Assembly (NCBI RefSeq): GCF_000600295.1
Contig: NZ_JEMG01000001.1
Location: 2,220,477-2,284,476 of the forward strand
Direction of reading: 5' to 3'
DNA length: 64,000 bases
Source: Hylemonella gracilis str. Niagara R
GTDB taxonomy: Bacteria > Pseudomonadota > Gammaproteobacteria > Burkholderiales > Burkholderiaceae_C
Part shown: positions 44,382 to 53,217 of the stretch, piece by piece
Position numbering within the stretch: position 1 is the stretch's first letter
Layout: every line of letters begins with the position of its first letter
Program-made: the position numbers and the translations under genes
Notes under the pieces: model-generated
Seen by the model: the letters and a program-made list of their open reading frames with translations, nothing else
What the model was told of the DNA's origin: nothing
Databases searched by the model: none

Positions 44382-45023
44382 TTATTTGTTCGGCTGCGGC
44401 GTCACGCGCAGATAGGGCTTGACGGTCTTGTAGCCCTTGGGAAAGCGCCGGGCGATCTCGTCCGCGTCCTGCAAACTGGGCACGATGATCACGTCATCGC
44501 CATCCTTCCAATCAGCCGGTGTAGCGACCTTGTGGCTGTCGGTCAACTGCAGCGAGTCGACCACGCGCAGCAGTTCGTCAAAGTTGCGACCCGTGCTGGC
44601 CGGATAGGTCAGCGTCGCGCGGATGGTCTTCTTCGGGTCGATGAAAAACACGCTGCGCACGGTGGCCGTGGCGGAGGCCTTGGGGTGGATCAGGTCGTAG
44701 AGCTCGGACACCTTGCGATCCGCGTCGGCCAGGATAGGGAAATTGACCGTGGTGTGCTGCGTCTCGTTGATGTCGGGGATCCACTGTTGGTGCTTGTCGA
44801 CCGGGTCCACGCTGATGGCGATCGGCTTGACGCCGCGCTTGGCGAACTCGCCCGACAGCGCGGCAGTACGGCCCAGCTCGGTGGTACAGACCGGCGTGAA
44901 ATCGGCCGGATGGGAAAACAGGATGACCCAGGAATCTCCCGCCCATTCATGGAACTTGATGAGGCCAATGCTGGAATCCTGCGTGAAATCAGGGGCCGTG
45001 TCGCCCAGTCGTAGCGTCGCCAT
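44382..45023 (-). CDS. 1-Cys peroxiredoxin (Prx6/AhpC-TSA family)
   Basis: This 213-residue peroxidase reduces hydrogen peroxide or alkyl hydroperoxides. The peroxidatic Cys lies in HPADFTPVCTTELG near residue 47, with the conserved Thr and the Arg of the Prx6 C-terminal region (LRVVDSLQLTD). The second domain (VATPADWKDGDDVIIVPSLQ, PYLRVTPQPNK) and the length identify the 1-Cys group. The ATG at 45023 gives the family start MATLRLGDTAPDFTQDSSIG. The 169-nt gap upstream holds no gene. Confidence 0.93.
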   Translation of the reverse strand: MATLRLGDTAPDFTQDSSIGLIKFHEWAGDSWVILFSHPADFTPVCTTELGRTAALSGEFAKRGVKPIAISVDPVDKHQQWIPDINETQHTTVNFPILADADRKVSELYDLIHPKASATATVRSVFFIDPKKTIRATLTYPASTGRNFDELLRVVDSLQLTDSHKVATPADWKDGDDVIIVPSLQDADEIARRFPKGYKTVKPYLRVTPQPNK

Positions 45024-45192
45024 GAGAATCTCCTGCGTATGGAAAAGGGCTGCCCATTCTGAATGGGCACCCGAAAGATTCCAACGAATATCTGGCTGTA
45101 AGCAAATAACCGGCAAGCATGAGCCGCGCACCCCGGCCGGGCATCGGCAGCACGGCCGCACGCATCAGGCGATGCGCATTCAGGGCATCAGA

Positions 45193-45567
45193 TCAGTTCT
45201 GAAGCTGCGCCAGATGGTCATGCACGCGAACTGCCAACGCGCATTCGGCGGCGGCGGTCAATGCTGGCAGGCGCCCGTCCAAGGCCGTTTGAACCAGTTG
45301 AACCAAGACGCCCGGTTGGGGCGTCACAGGCCCGAGAAACAGCGGTGTCGGTCCTCTCATCAGCAACAACGTGGGGAAGTTCTCCACTTCAATATCCGCA
45401 AGAACCTCGCTTTCGTCCTCGATGTCGATCCAGGCAAAGCGGGCCGCACCGTCGAACTGACGCTGGAGCGACTCGAACAGAGGCTGGTAGGCGCGACAGT
45501 TGTGGCACCAGTCGGCGCACAGACAGACCACCTGCAGAACGCTGGCTTCGGAAGGATTGCTGCTCAT
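45193..45567 (-). CDS. Thioredoxin-like protein
   Basis: This 124-residue thioredoxin-fold protein has the active site CADWCHNCRAY (Cys-His-Asn-Cys rather than CGPC) and the cis-Pro in VENFPTLLL. The C-terminal 30 residues are longer than in thioredoxin. It probably reduces or handles disulfides in the cytoplasm, possibly for the nearby peroxiredoxin, though that is inference. Start at the Met before SSNPSEASV; the frame upstream overlaps GC-rich non-coding DNA. Confidence 0.85.
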   Translation of the reverse strand: MSSNPSEASVLQVVCLCADWCHNCRAYQPLFESLQRQFDGAARFAWIDIEDESEVLADIEVENFPTLLLMRGPTPLFLGPVTPQPGVLVQLVQTALDGRLPALTAAAECALAVRVHDHLAQLQN

Positions 45568-45842
45568 GCCCCGAGTGTGCACCATCCAAGCGACAGGCAC
45601 GAGCCGCAACCATGTGGCTGCCCTACCGGGCCTGAAGCCCTGGGCACAGAGGGGCCATCCCCGACGAGCGCATGGTTTGGCCCGCGGCGCCGTGGCCCCC
45701 ACGCCATGAAGCCGCAAAACCGGGCACCCCGCGCAAGGACTGACGCGACCTGCGTAAAAACCCTCTTTGCCCTACCCGCACAGGCGTCAAAGATGCAGGG
45801 TCTGGCGCAGTCCAGGCAATCCACACAACGAAGGAGACAGCG
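45568..45842. other. Divergent promoter region between thioredoxin-like and TRAP genes
   Basis: These 275 nt contain no supported gene. The part next to the TRAP gene ends AACGAAGGAGACAGCGATG, a clear ribosome site for the binding protein. The middle is GC-rich with short dyads (for example GGCCATCCCCGACG and CGCGGCGCCG). No -10/-35 pair is convincing. Confidence 0.35.
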
Positions 45843-46955
45843 ATGACACAGAGCAAGACGACCCGACGACGCAGCCTGCTCAAGGGCGCTGCGGTGGCGG
45901 CTGGCGCCATGTCGGTGCCGATGGTCAGCACGGCCCAGACCACGACCTGGCGTTTTCAAAGCACCTGGCCGGCCAAGGACATCTTCCACGAGTTCGCAAG
46001 CGACCTGGCCAAGAAGATCAATGACATGGCTGGCAACCGCATGAAGGTCGAGGTTCTTCCCGCCGGCGCGGTGGTGCCCGCCTTTCAATTGCTGGACGCG
46101 GTAGCCAAAGGCACGCTGGACGGCGGTCACGGTGTGGTGGCCTACTGGTACGGCAAGAACCAGGCTGTGGCCCTGTGGGGTTCGGGCCCGGCATTTGGCC
46201 TGGATGCCAATGGCGTGCTGGCCTGGCATTACTACGGTGGCGGCAAGGAATTGCTGGACGAGATCTATCGGAGTCTGAACCTGGAGGTCGTCTCCAAGCT
46301 CTACGGCCCCATGCCCACGCAACCACTGGGTTGGTTCAAGAAACCCATCGCGCGGGTGGAAGATCTCAAGGGTCTGAAGTTCCGAACCGTGGGCCTGGCG
46401 GTGGACGTGTTCACCGAGATGGGTCTGGCCGTGAACCCGCTGCCCGGTGGCGAAATCGTGCCCGCGCTGGACCGTGGTCTGCTGGATGCCGCGGAATTCA
46501 ATAATGCGTCGAGCGACCGCCTGCTGGGCTTTCCCGACGTGGCCAAGAATTGCATGCTGCAGAGCTTCCACCAATCCAGCGAGCAATTCGAGGTGCTCTT
46601 CAACAAAGGCAAGTACGACGCGCTGCCGGATGAGCTCAAGTCGGTCATTGACTACGCTGTTCAGGCCGCCAGCGCCGACATGAGTTGGAAGGCCGCCCAC
46701 CGTTACGCCACGGATTACGCCGAGATGCAGAGCAAGCAGGGCGTGAAGTTCTACAAGACCCCCGACGCCATCCTGCGCGCGCAGCTCGCGGCCTGGGACA
46801 AGGTCACGGCCAAGAAGTCCGCCGAGAACCCGACCTTCAAGAAGGTGATGGACTCGATGCGCGCCTTCGCGCAACGGACGGGCCGCTGGAAGAACGACAC
46901 GGAAGTCGACTTCAAGATGGCCTGGAACCGCTACTTCGCCCAGCGACGCACCTGA
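45843..46955 (+). CDS. TRAP transporter substrate-binding protein (TakP-like 2-oxoacid type)
   Basis: This 370-residue protein has a twin-arginine signal (TTRRRSLLKGAAVAAGAMSV), so it is probably exported folded by Tat. The core patterns WFKKPI, DLKGLKFRTVGLAVDVFTEM, LPGGEIVPALDRGLLDAAEF and SFHQSSEQFE match the DctP subgroup that includes TakP, which binds 2-oxoacids such as pyruvate. The ligand here is inferred. AGGAG lies 7 nt before the start. Two hairpins separate it from the permease genes, which is common where binding protein is needed in excess. Confidence 0.9.
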   Translation: MTQSKTTRRRSLLKGAAVAAGAMSVPMVSTAQTTTWRFQSTWPAKDIFHEFASDLAKKINDMAGNRMKVEVLPAGAVVPAFQLLDAVAKGTLDGGHGVVAYWYGKNQAVALWGSGPAFGLDANGVLAWHYYGGGKELLDEIYRSLNLEVVSKLYGPMPTQPLGWFKKPIARVEDLKGLKFRTVGLAVDVFTEMGLAVNPLPGGEIVPALDRGLLDAAEFNNASSDRLLGFPDVAKNCMLQSFHQSSEQFEVLFNKGKYDALPDELKSVIDYAVQAASADMSWKAAHRYATDYAEMQSKQGVKFYKTPDAILRAQLAAWDKVTAKKSAENPTFKKVMDSMRAFAQRTGRWKNDTEVDFKMAWNRYFAQRRT

Positions 46956-46969
46956 GGTCGAATCGTGGT

Positions 46970-47039
46970 GTCGGGCGGACTTGGCCTCAAGGCCGCCCGA
47001 CCACCTCTCAACGAGGACGCCCACGCCCAGGCGTCCTCG
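46970..47039 (+). terminator. Tandem hairpins between TRAP binding-protein and permease genes
   Basis: A 9-bp stem GTCGGGCGG/CCGCCCGAC (46970-46978 with 46993-47001) is followed by a 10-bp stem CGAGGACGCC/GGCGTCCTCG (47012-47021 with 47030-47039) and then CCATTTT. It probably attenuates transcription or protects the binding-protein message rather than stopping all read-through. Confidence 0.6.
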
Positions 47040-47080
47040 CCATTTTGACGCGCGAACCAGCTTCCCTCCCTGACCCCCAT

Positions 47081-47701
47081 ATGCAAAAAATGCTGCTCGG
47101 GATCGACACCCTGTCGATCTTCATTGGAAAAGTGGCCGCCTGGGCCGTGGTCGCCTTGACGGCCCTGATCAGCTGGGAGGTGTTCTCCCGCTACGCCTTG
47201 AATCAACCCCATGCCTGGGTGCTGGACGCGCAGATCATGCTGTACGGCACCCTCTTCATGCTGGCCGGCGCCTACACCCTGGCCCAGAACGGCCATGTGC
47301 GCGGCGACGTGCTCTACAGCTTCTTCAGTCCCCGCGCCCAGGCTGGCGTGGACCTGACGCTGTACTTCATCTTCTTTCTGCCGGGCATCATCGCCATGAC
47401 CTGGGCCGGCTGGACCTATGCGCAGGAGTCACTGGCGATCCGCGAGCAGACGTTCTCCGCCACGCCACTGCCGCTTTACCCCTTCAAGTTCGTGATCCCG
47501 ATCGCGGGCGCCGCGCTGCTGATCCAAGGCTGCGCGGAGATCATCCGTTGCCTGATCTGCCTGCGTGAGGGGCGCTGGCCCCAGCGTGGCGCCGATGTCC
47601 AGGAGGTGGATGTCGCGAAACTCAAGGAAATGGTGCATGTGAAGGACAGCGACATCCTGGCCCTGGACCGGGAGCTGCAAGCCAAGGAGGGCAAGGCATG
47701 A
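47081..47701 (+). CDS. TRAP transporter small permease (DctQ)
   Basis: This 206-residue membrane protein has four hydrophobic segments (FIGKVAAWAVVALTALISWE, LYGTLFMLAGAYTLA, LTLYFIFFLPGIIAM and FVIPIAGAALLIQG). The DctQ signature FSRYALNQPHAWVLDAQIML is present. A 50-residue charged cytoplasmic tail follows, longer than usual. It joins the large permease and is fully specified from the ATG at 47081; the stop overlaps the next start by 4 nt (ATGA). Confidence 0.9.
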   Translation: MQKMLLGIDTLSIFIGKVAAWAVVALTALISWEVFSRYALNQPHAWVLDAQIMLYGTLFMLAGAYTLAQNGHVRGDVLYSFFSPRAQAGVDLTLYFIFFLPGIIAMTWAGWTYAQESLAIREQTFSATPLPLYPFKFVIPIAGAALLIQGCAEIIRCLICLREGRWPQRGADVQEVDVAKLKEMVHVKDSDILALDRELQAKEGKA

Positions 47702-49671
47702 TGCGCCGAGAACTCCGATTCGGTTTTTCCATCATGGCGGTGGTGATCACCGCCATCCTTTGGCTGCTGCTGAGCGTGGACACCATCACCCATGGCCATC
47801 AGGGCCTGCTGATGCTGTCGCTGGTGGTGATCGCCATCATGTTGGGCTTCCCGACAGCCTTCACGCTGATGGGCATGGGCATGATCTTCACCTGGCTGGC
47901 CTACGATGGTGATATCCACCGCACGTTGGATCTGATGGTGCAGGCTGCCTACAAAAGCATGGCCAACGACGTGCTGATCGCCATTCCCCTGTTCGTGTTC
48001 ATGGGCTATCTGGTCGAGCGCGCCAACCTGATCGAGAAACTCTTCAAGAGCATGCATCTGGCCATGGCGCGTATCCCGGGCTCCCTGGCCGTGGCGACAC
48101 TGGTCACCTGCGCCATCTTCGCCACGGCCACCGGCATCGTGGGCGCCGTGGTCACGCTGATGGGCCTGCTGGCACTCCCGGCGATGTTGAAGGCTGGCTA
48201 CAGCACGCCGATGGCCGCAGGCGCCATCACGGCGGGCGGTTGCCTGGGTATCCTGCTGCCGCCTTCGGTGCTGCTCATCCTCTACGGCGCCACGGCGGGG
48301 GTCTCGGTCGTCCAGCTCTACGCGGGTGCATTTTTCCCTGGCCTGATGCTGGCGGGCCTGTACGTGGCTTACGTGATCTTGATGGCCAAGCTCAAGCCAA
48401 GCTGGGCGCCCCCCCTTTCTGCCGAAGAGCGCCGCGTCGAGTTGCCGCCGCTCACCCAGGCCCTGCCAGCTCAGACCGAGCAATATGCGCCCAAACACCT
48501 GCTCCAGGCCATCGGCAGGACACTCAAGGGCCACCGCAATGCCCATGTGTCGCTGGCCTACATGCTGCGTCAGTTCGGTCTGCTGCTGCTCCCGGGCCTG
48601 CTGTTCCTGCTGCTGGCCATCAGCACCTGGCGCGCCGTGACCATCGTGCCGCCCGAGGTCGTGTACGACATCCAGCCCATCGGCTTCTCCAACAGCCCCC
48701 CGTCGCCCCTTGATTCCGGCGACGGTCTTCAGGAGCCACCACTCGACGACAGCGGGCTGCAAGAACCTCCGCAGGCCTACGGCCTGCAAGAGCCCCCGGG
48801 CGCGCAGGACGACGGCGCGCTCGCCGAGCCACCTGGCGCCGCGTCGCCGGCGGAAACGGCCTCCGGTGTCGCCGAACCGCCCGTGCCTGAGGCGCCAGCG
48901 GCCGAGGCAAGCACACAGCCCGCGCCCACCTGGTGGTGGATCAGTTTCGCGCTGCTGGGCGCGGCCACGACGCTCTTCTACCTGTTCCTGAGCTTCGCGC
49001 GCCTCGAAATCTTCAAGATGCTGCTTGGCTCCTTCTTTCCCCTGGTCGTGCTGATCTTGGCGGTGCTGGGCTCCATCGTCTTCGGCCTGGCCACGCCCAC
49101 TGAGGCCGCGGCCATGGGTGCCCTGGGCGGTTTCCTGCTCGCGGCGGCCTACAAACGGCTGAACATGACCGTGCTCAAGGAATCGGTCTACCTGGCCGCC
49201 AAGACCTCGGCCATGGTGTGCTGGTTGTTCGTGGGCTCCGCCATCTTCTCGTCCGCGTTCGCGCTGCTGGGTGGGCAGGAACTGATCGAACGCTGGGTGC
49301 TGTCCATGAACCTGACCCAATTCGAGTTCATGGTGCTCTCGCAGATCGTGATCTTCCTCCTGGGTTGGCCGCTGGAATGGACAGAGATCATCGTGATCTT
49401 CATGCCCATCTTCATTCCCCTGCTGGCCCACTTCAATGTTGACCCGCTGTTCTTCGGGCTACTGGTAGCGCTGAACCTTCAGACGGCCTTCCTCTCGCCG
49501 CCGGTGGCGATGTCAGCCTTCTACCTCAAGGGCGTGGCGCCGCCGCATGTGACCCTGAACCAGATCTTCCTGGGCATGATGCCTTTCATGGGCATCCAGA
49601 TCCTGGCCATCGCGCTGCTATACATTTGGCCTTCCATCGGCCTGTGGCTGCCCACCCTGCTCTACAGGTAG
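47698..49671 (+). CDS. TRAP transporter large permease (DctM) with proline-rich repeat insertion
   Basis: This 657-residue permease is about 200 residues longer than usual (about 430). The N-terminal half holds MLGFPTAFTLMGMGMIFTWL and the LGILLPPSVLLILYGATAGV core; the C-terminal half holds FGLATPTEAAAMGALGGFLL and FLLGWPLEWTEIIVIFMPIF. Between them are two extra membrane segments flanking a loop (about residues 325-410). The loop has GLQEPP three times plus ALAEPP and GVAEPP, so five degenerate copies. The loop is probably outside the cytoplasmic membrane. The ATG overlaps the dctQ stop; an ATG one codon later is equally good. Confidence 0.9.
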   Translation: MMRRELRFGFSIMAVVITAILWLLLSVDTITHGHQGLLMLSLVVIAIMLGFPTAFTLMGMGMIFTWLAYDGDIHRTLDLMVQAAYKSMANDVLIAIPLFVFMGYLVERANLIEKLFKSMHLAMARIPGSLAVATLVTCAIFATATGIVGAVVTLMGLLALPAMLKAGYSTPMAAGAITAGGCLGILLPPSVLLILYGATAGVSVVQLYAGAFFPGLMLAGLYVAYVILMAKLKPSWAPPLSAEERRVELPPLTQALPAQTEQYAPKHLLQAIGRTLKGHRNAHVSLAYMLRQFGLLLLPGLLFLLLAISTWRAVTIVPPEVVYDIQPIGFSNSPPSPLDSGDGLQEPPLDDSGLQEPPQAYGLQEPPGAQDDGALAEPPGAASPAETASGVAEPPVPEAPAAEASTQPAPTWWWISFALLGAATTLFYLFLSFARLEIFKMLLGSFFPLVVLILAVLGSIVFGLATPTEAAAMGALGGFLLAAAYKRLNMTVLKESVYLAAKTSAMVCWLFVGSAIFSSAFALLGGQELIERWVLSMNLTQFEFMVLSQIVIFLLGWPLEWTEIIVIFMPIFIPLLAHFNVDPLFFGLLVALNLQTAFLSPPVAMSAFYLKGVAPPHVTLNQIFLGMMPFMGIQILAIALLYIWPSIGLWLPTLLYR

Positions 49672-49716
49672 CCAGCGGAACGGCACCACGAGCCGAGCGC
49701 TCGCGGTGCCGGTACT

Positions 49717-50805
49717 TCAGGCCAGGGCGCAGGCGCTGCGGATGTCTGCTGCGAAGGCATCCACGGCCTCGGGCGTGGTGTCCCAGGCGCACATCAGACG
49801 GCAACCACCGCCCGCGATGAAGTCATAGAACTTCCAGCCTTGCGCGCGCAGTGTGCTGATGGCCTTTTGCGGCAGAAAGGCAAACACAGAATTGACCTGG
49901 GGCGCATGCGGAACGCGCACACCCTGGATATCCTTGATCGCGTCGTGCAGGCGCTGGGCCATCGCGTTGGCGTGGCGCGCATTGCGCAGCCACACGTCGT
50001 CCTGCAGCATGCCGATCCAGGGCGCCGAGATGAAGCACATCTTGGACGCCAACTGGCCGGACTGCTTGACCCGGTAGGCGAAATCCTCACTCAGGGTCTT
50101 GTCGAAGAACACCACGGCCTCCCCGACGGGCAGGCCATTCTTGGTGCCACCAAAGCACAACACATCGACCCCGGCCCGCCAAGTGATGTCCGCGGGCGAG
50201 CAGCCGAGCGCGGCCACCGCGTTGGCAAAACGCGCGCCGTCCATGTGCACCTTGAGCTTGCGGCGTTTGGCGATGGCGGCAATGGCGCGCACTTCCTCGA
50301 CCGTGTAGACCGTGCCAAGTTCGGTCGCCTGGGTGAGGCTCACCACCTTGGGCTTGGGGTAATGGATGTCGGCGCGCCGAGTGACCAGTTGCTCTACGGC
50401 ATCCGGCGTGAGCTTGCCCAGCTTGGCTGCGGCGCTGTCGTTCTCGGCGATCAGCAACTTGCTGCCGTTGGAGAAGAACTCAGGCCCGCCGCACTCGTCG
50501 GTCTCGATGTGCGCGACCGGTGTGCAGATCACCGAGTGGTAGCTTTGACACAGGGAAGCCAGTGCCAGGGAATTGGCCGCCGTGCCGTTGAACACGAAAT
50601 AGACGTCGCAATCGGTCTGGAACAGCTGCCTTAGATGTTCGCAGACCCGCTGCGTCCATTCATCATCACCATAGGCGGGTTGATGGCCGCTGGCGTTGGC
50701 CTCCAGAAACCAGTGCATGGCCTCCGGGCAGACTCCAGCGTAATTGTCACTGGCGAAATGTTGACGCGTGGTGTTGGGCGTGGGCGCGGAGGTCAGGCTG
50801 CTCAT
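49717..50805 (-). CDS. Low-specificity L-threonine aldolase
   Basis: This 362-residue PLP enzyme cleaves threonine and allo-threonine to glycine and acetaldehyde. Key segments are FASDNYAGVCPEAMHWFLEA, YFVFNGTAANSLAL, HIETDECGGPEFF, VHMDGARFANAVAALG and CFGGTKNGLPVGEAV with the PLP Lys. The beta-eliminating lyase fold is complete. It is convergent with the TRAP genes and precedes the tRNA terminator on the same strand by 118 nt. Confidence 0.92.
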   Translation of the reverse strand: MSSLTSAPTPNTTRQHFASDNYAGVCPEAMHWFLEANASGHQPAYGDDEWTQRVCEHLRQLFQTDCDVYFVFNGTAANSLALASLCQSYHSVICTPVAHIETDECGGPEFFSNGSKLLIAENDSAAAKLGKLTPDAVEQLVTRRADIHYPKPKVVSLTQATELGTVYTVEEVRAIAAIAKRRKLKVHMDGARFANAVAALGCSPADITWRAGVDVLCFGGTKNGLPVGEAVVFFDKTLSEDFAYRVKQSGQLASKMCFISAPWIGMLQDDVWLRNARHANAMAQRLHDAIKDIQGVRVPHAPQVNSVFAFLPQKAISTLRAQGWKFYDFIAGGGCRLMCAWDTTPEAVDAFAADIRSACALA

Positions 50806-50922
50806 GAGAGAAATGGAATGGGTGCAAAGATGCTGATTCTCTCAAGGACAGCGCATTCCCGCTCGATGACCTGTCGCTATACCCTGGTGACGGCTCGCAA
50901 GACGCTCGAGTTTGATCAATGC

Positions 50923-50956
50923 AAAAAGCCCGCTACAGATTATGTAGCGGGCTTTT
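50923..50956 (-). terminator. Terminator of the tRNA-Lys/tRNA-Asn operon
   Basis: A 14-bp perfect stem AAAAGCCCGCTACA/TGTAGCGGGCTTTT (50924-50937 with 50943-50956) with a 5-nt loop has T-runs on both strands. It lies 20 nt after the 3' end of tRNA-Asn. Confidence 0.92.
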
Positions 50957-50975
50957 GCTTGGCCTTGCGGCCATT

Positions 50976-51051
50976 TGGCTCCCCGACCTGGGCTCGAACC
51001 AGGGACCTACGGATTAACAGTCCGGCGCTCTACCGACTGAGCTATCGGGGA
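50976..51051 (-). tRNA. tRNA-Asn (GTT)
   Basis: This 76-nt tRNA on the minus strand begins TCCCCGATAGCTCAGTCGGT, has anticodon GTT in CTGTTAATC, T-loop GGTTCGAGCC and encoded CCA. The acceptor stem TCCCCGA/TCGGGGA is fully paired. It lies downstream of tRNA-Lys in a two-gene operon. Confidence 0.98.
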
Positions 51052-51086
51052 ATATTCGGTTTTACAAATTGTCGCTTGTCGGTCAG

Positions 51087-51162
51087 TGGTGGGACGTGCA
51101 GGATTCGAACCTGCGACCAACGGATTAAAAGTCCGCTGCTCTACCGACTGAGCTAACGTCCC
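51087..51162 (-). tRNA. tRNA-Lys (TTT)
   Basis: This 76-nt tRNA on the minus strand begins GGGACGTTAGCTCAGTCGGT, has anticodon TTT in CTTTTAATC, T-loop GGTTCGAATC and encoded CCA. The acceptor stem GGGACGT/ACGTCCC is fully paired. It is the first gene of the operon, 51 nt from the TATAAT box. Confidence 0.98.
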
Positions 51163-51212
51163 ACTCAGCGGGACGCCTTACAGCGTATTACGCCTGCCCC
51201 GACAAAGCAAAG

Positions 51213-51241
51213 ATTATAGCGTGAATATTTTGGGTTTTTGA
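51213..51241 (-). promoter_or_regulatory. Promoter of the tRNA operon
   Basis: On the minus strand a perfect -10 TATAAT (51218-51213) is preceded at 17 nt by a weak -35-like TCAAAA (51241-51236). The predicted start, about 45 nt upstream of tRNA-Lys, fits a tRNA precursor leader. The TCAAAAACCCAAAATATTCA stretch upstream is AT-rich, as at strong stable-RNA promoters. Confidence 0.55.
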
Positions 51242-51346
51242 TCGAGGCTTGATTTTGGTTTCTCTTTTTTTCGTGTCGACGTGCACGCCGTGCGCCATCC
51301 TCTTGCCATATGAACGCATCGCATGCCCCGCCCGAGCGCTTGCGCT

Positions 51347-52177
51347 TCAAGCGGCACCCGCCGTTGCGAGGTTGTTCAGGACCCATCCTGCAGCACAGAG
51401 ACCGAACGTCGCGGTGACGGAAACCAGCGAGCCATAACCACTGCAGTTGAGACTGCCATCGCCACCGACCGCGCAGGTCTCATCGTCCTGACGCGGACCT
51501 CGAACCGCTTCCTTGCTGTACACACAGCTCACGCCCATTTTTCGTGGGGCCTTGTTCGCACCCCGAGCATGCTCTGGTGCGCGCGGCGCGCCATGCTGCT
51601 TGCGCAGTCGATACCGCAGTTGCGCGAGCAAAGGATCATGCGTGACGATGGCCAAGTCATCCACGGCCACCAGGTGCGCCTGCGTCTTGCCACCTGCCGC
51701 ACCAACCGTGATGTAAGGCGTCGCCATGTGGTCCCGGGCCCAGGCCGCCAACGCCGTCTTGGCGTGAACCTGATCACAGGCATCAATGACGGCATCAGCG
51801 GTTGGACCGTGGGCAATCAAACCCGGCCAGTTGGCCGGCTCGACAAACTCCTCGAGGCAACGCACCTCGCATGCCGGGTTGATCTGCGCGATGCGCTCGC
51901 GCATGGCCTGCACCTTGGCCTGGCCCAGGGTGCCGTCGAGCGCGTGGATCTGACGGTTGATGTTGGACTCGGCCACATGATCCATATCGATCAAGGTCAA
52001 GCGCCCGACGCCACTGCGAGCCAACCCTTCCACCGCCCATGATCCGACACCGCCGACCCCCACGACCACCACATGGGCAGCACGGATGCGCGCCGCGCCA
52101 GCCTGGCCATACAGACGGGCCAAGCCGCCGAAACGGCGCTCCAGATCGGGGGGCTCGATGTCCGCTGCTTGCATCAT
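51347..52177 (-). CDS. tcdA: tRNA threonylcarbamoyladenosine dehydratase TcdA (CsdL)
   Basis: This 276-residue E1-like enzyme cyclises t6A37 to ct6A37 in ANN-decoding tRNAs, using ATP. The nucleotide-binding motif VVVVGVGGVGSWAVEGLARS, IDMDHVAESNINRQ with the E1-type Asn/Arg pair, and VIDACDQVHAKTAL are visible. The C-terminal half has a Cys-containing VSCVYSKEAV and the final ATFGLCAAGWVLNNL. It is downstream of cpoB on the same strand. ATG at 52177 or 52174; further upstream codons overlap non-coding sequence. Confidence 0.93.
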   Translation of the reverse strand: MMQAADIEPPDLERRFGGLARLYGQAGAARIRAAHVVVVGVGGVGSWAVEGLARSGVGRLTLIDMDHVAESNINRQIHALDGTLGQAKVQAMRERIAQINPACEVRCLEEFVEPANWPGLIAHGPTADAVIDACDQVHAKTALAAWARDHMATPYITVGAAGGKTQAHLVAVDDLAIVTHDPLLAQLRYRLRKQHGAPRAPEHARGANKAPRKMGVSCVYSKEAVRGPRQDDETCAVGGDGSLNCSGYGSLVSVTATFGLCAAGWVLNNLATAGAA

Positions 52178-52286
52178 GTGTTGATCATGTCCGGCTTCGG
52201 GGAGATGGATGCCAGCCGCTGCGGGCGGCCGGCAACCCCTGGATCGACCCAATCTCAGCCGCAGGGGCTTGCCAGAACCCCGTGGC

Positions 52287-53159
52287 TTATTTCTTGGTTC
52301 CGCCCTGGGTCGAAGACACGGCGGGGGCCGCGTCTTTCAAGCGTGGCAGGCGTTGTTTGGCCGTGGCCGCAGCATCAGACTTGGGATAGGCCTTGATCAG
52401 CTCTTCGAGGGTCTTGCGGGCACCCTTGGTGTCCTTCAACTCAACCAGGCAATTGGCAATGGCCAACACCGCCTCCGGGGCACGCGCATGGTCTTGCGCC
52501 TGGCTCAGCAGCAAACGGAAGTTTTCGATGGCTTCCTTGTAGTTCTGGGTTGCGTATTGAGAATTTCCCAGCCAAAAGAAGGCCGAAGGCCCATAGCCAC
52601 TGGACGGATACCGCTTGATGAATTCGGCGAAGGCATTCTGGGCCCCCGCAAAATCGCCTTTGCGGAACAAACCCAGACCTGCCTCAAAGTCCCGATTCTC
52701 GACGCGCTCCGCCAGAAACTCGCGCCCGTCGACGTTCACCCGCTCGGGCTCGAGCGCGCGCACGCGCTCTTCCATCGCCGCCAAGGCATCCTTGTACTGC
52801 CGTTGGGCATCCACCAACGCACGCGCGGACACTTCGTCGCGGCCGATCAAGCGCGCATTGTCAGAGCGCAGGTTGTCGATCTGAGTCTGCAAATCAATCA
52901 GGCTGCGGCGCAGCTGAATGTTCTCCTCGGTCAGGCGACGCAACTGCTCTTGCTGGGTCGTGGCACGTTGCTCATAGTCCAGGCGCATCACGTCGACACG
53001 CTGGCGCAACTCCAGGATCGCTGCGCGCGCCTCATCGTCACCAAACAGGGCTGCCGACGCGGGACCGCTCAACCCCAGCAGCCCAGTACAGCCAAAGCAA
53101 CAAACAAGCACCAACCGGCGCGCAACGATGGAGGACATGGAAACAGAAAGCTGCCTCAT
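52287..53159 (-). CDS. cpoB: Tol-Pal associated protein CpoB (YbgF)
   Basis: This 290-residue periplasmic protein has a signal peptide (LVLVCCFGCTGLLGLSGPAS). A trimerising coiled coil follows (about 45-110, AILELRQRVDVMRL and LTEENIQLRRSLIDL), then a C-terminal TPR domain with SSGYGPSAFFWLGNSQYATQ and APEAVLAIANCLVELKDTKG. CpoB links peptidoglycan synthesis and Tol-driven outer-membrane constriction during division. It follows pal with 58 nt between, the common tolB-pal-cpoB order. Start at 53159; an in-frame ATG 21 nt later is possible. Confidence 0.93.
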   Translation of the reverse strand: MRQLSVSMSSIVARRLVLVCCFGCTGLLGLSGPASAALFGDDEARAAILELRQRVDVMRLDYEQRATTQQEQLRRLTEENIQLRRSLIDLQTQIDNLRSDNARLIGRDEVSARALVDAQRQYKDALAAMEERVRALEPERVNVDGREFLAERVENRDFEAGLGLFRKGDFAGAQNAFAEFIKRYPSSGYGPSAFFWLGNSQYATQNYKEAIENFRLLLSQAQDHARAPEAVLAIANCLVELKDTKGARKTLEELIKAYPKSDAAATAKQRLPRLKDAAPAVSSTQGGTKK

Positions 53160-53217
53160 GGATGCCGAGCTCGCGGATTCTCAAGCCTGTGCAGAAGGAG
53201 TCGAGGCCTTAGCCCGC

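Noticed and set aside
45668-45682. A 15-bp string GAGCGCATGGTTTGG that recurs near 55,465
   Set aside because: Two copies of 15 bp in unrelated contexts with no dyad or element ends; too short to call a repeat or attachment site.
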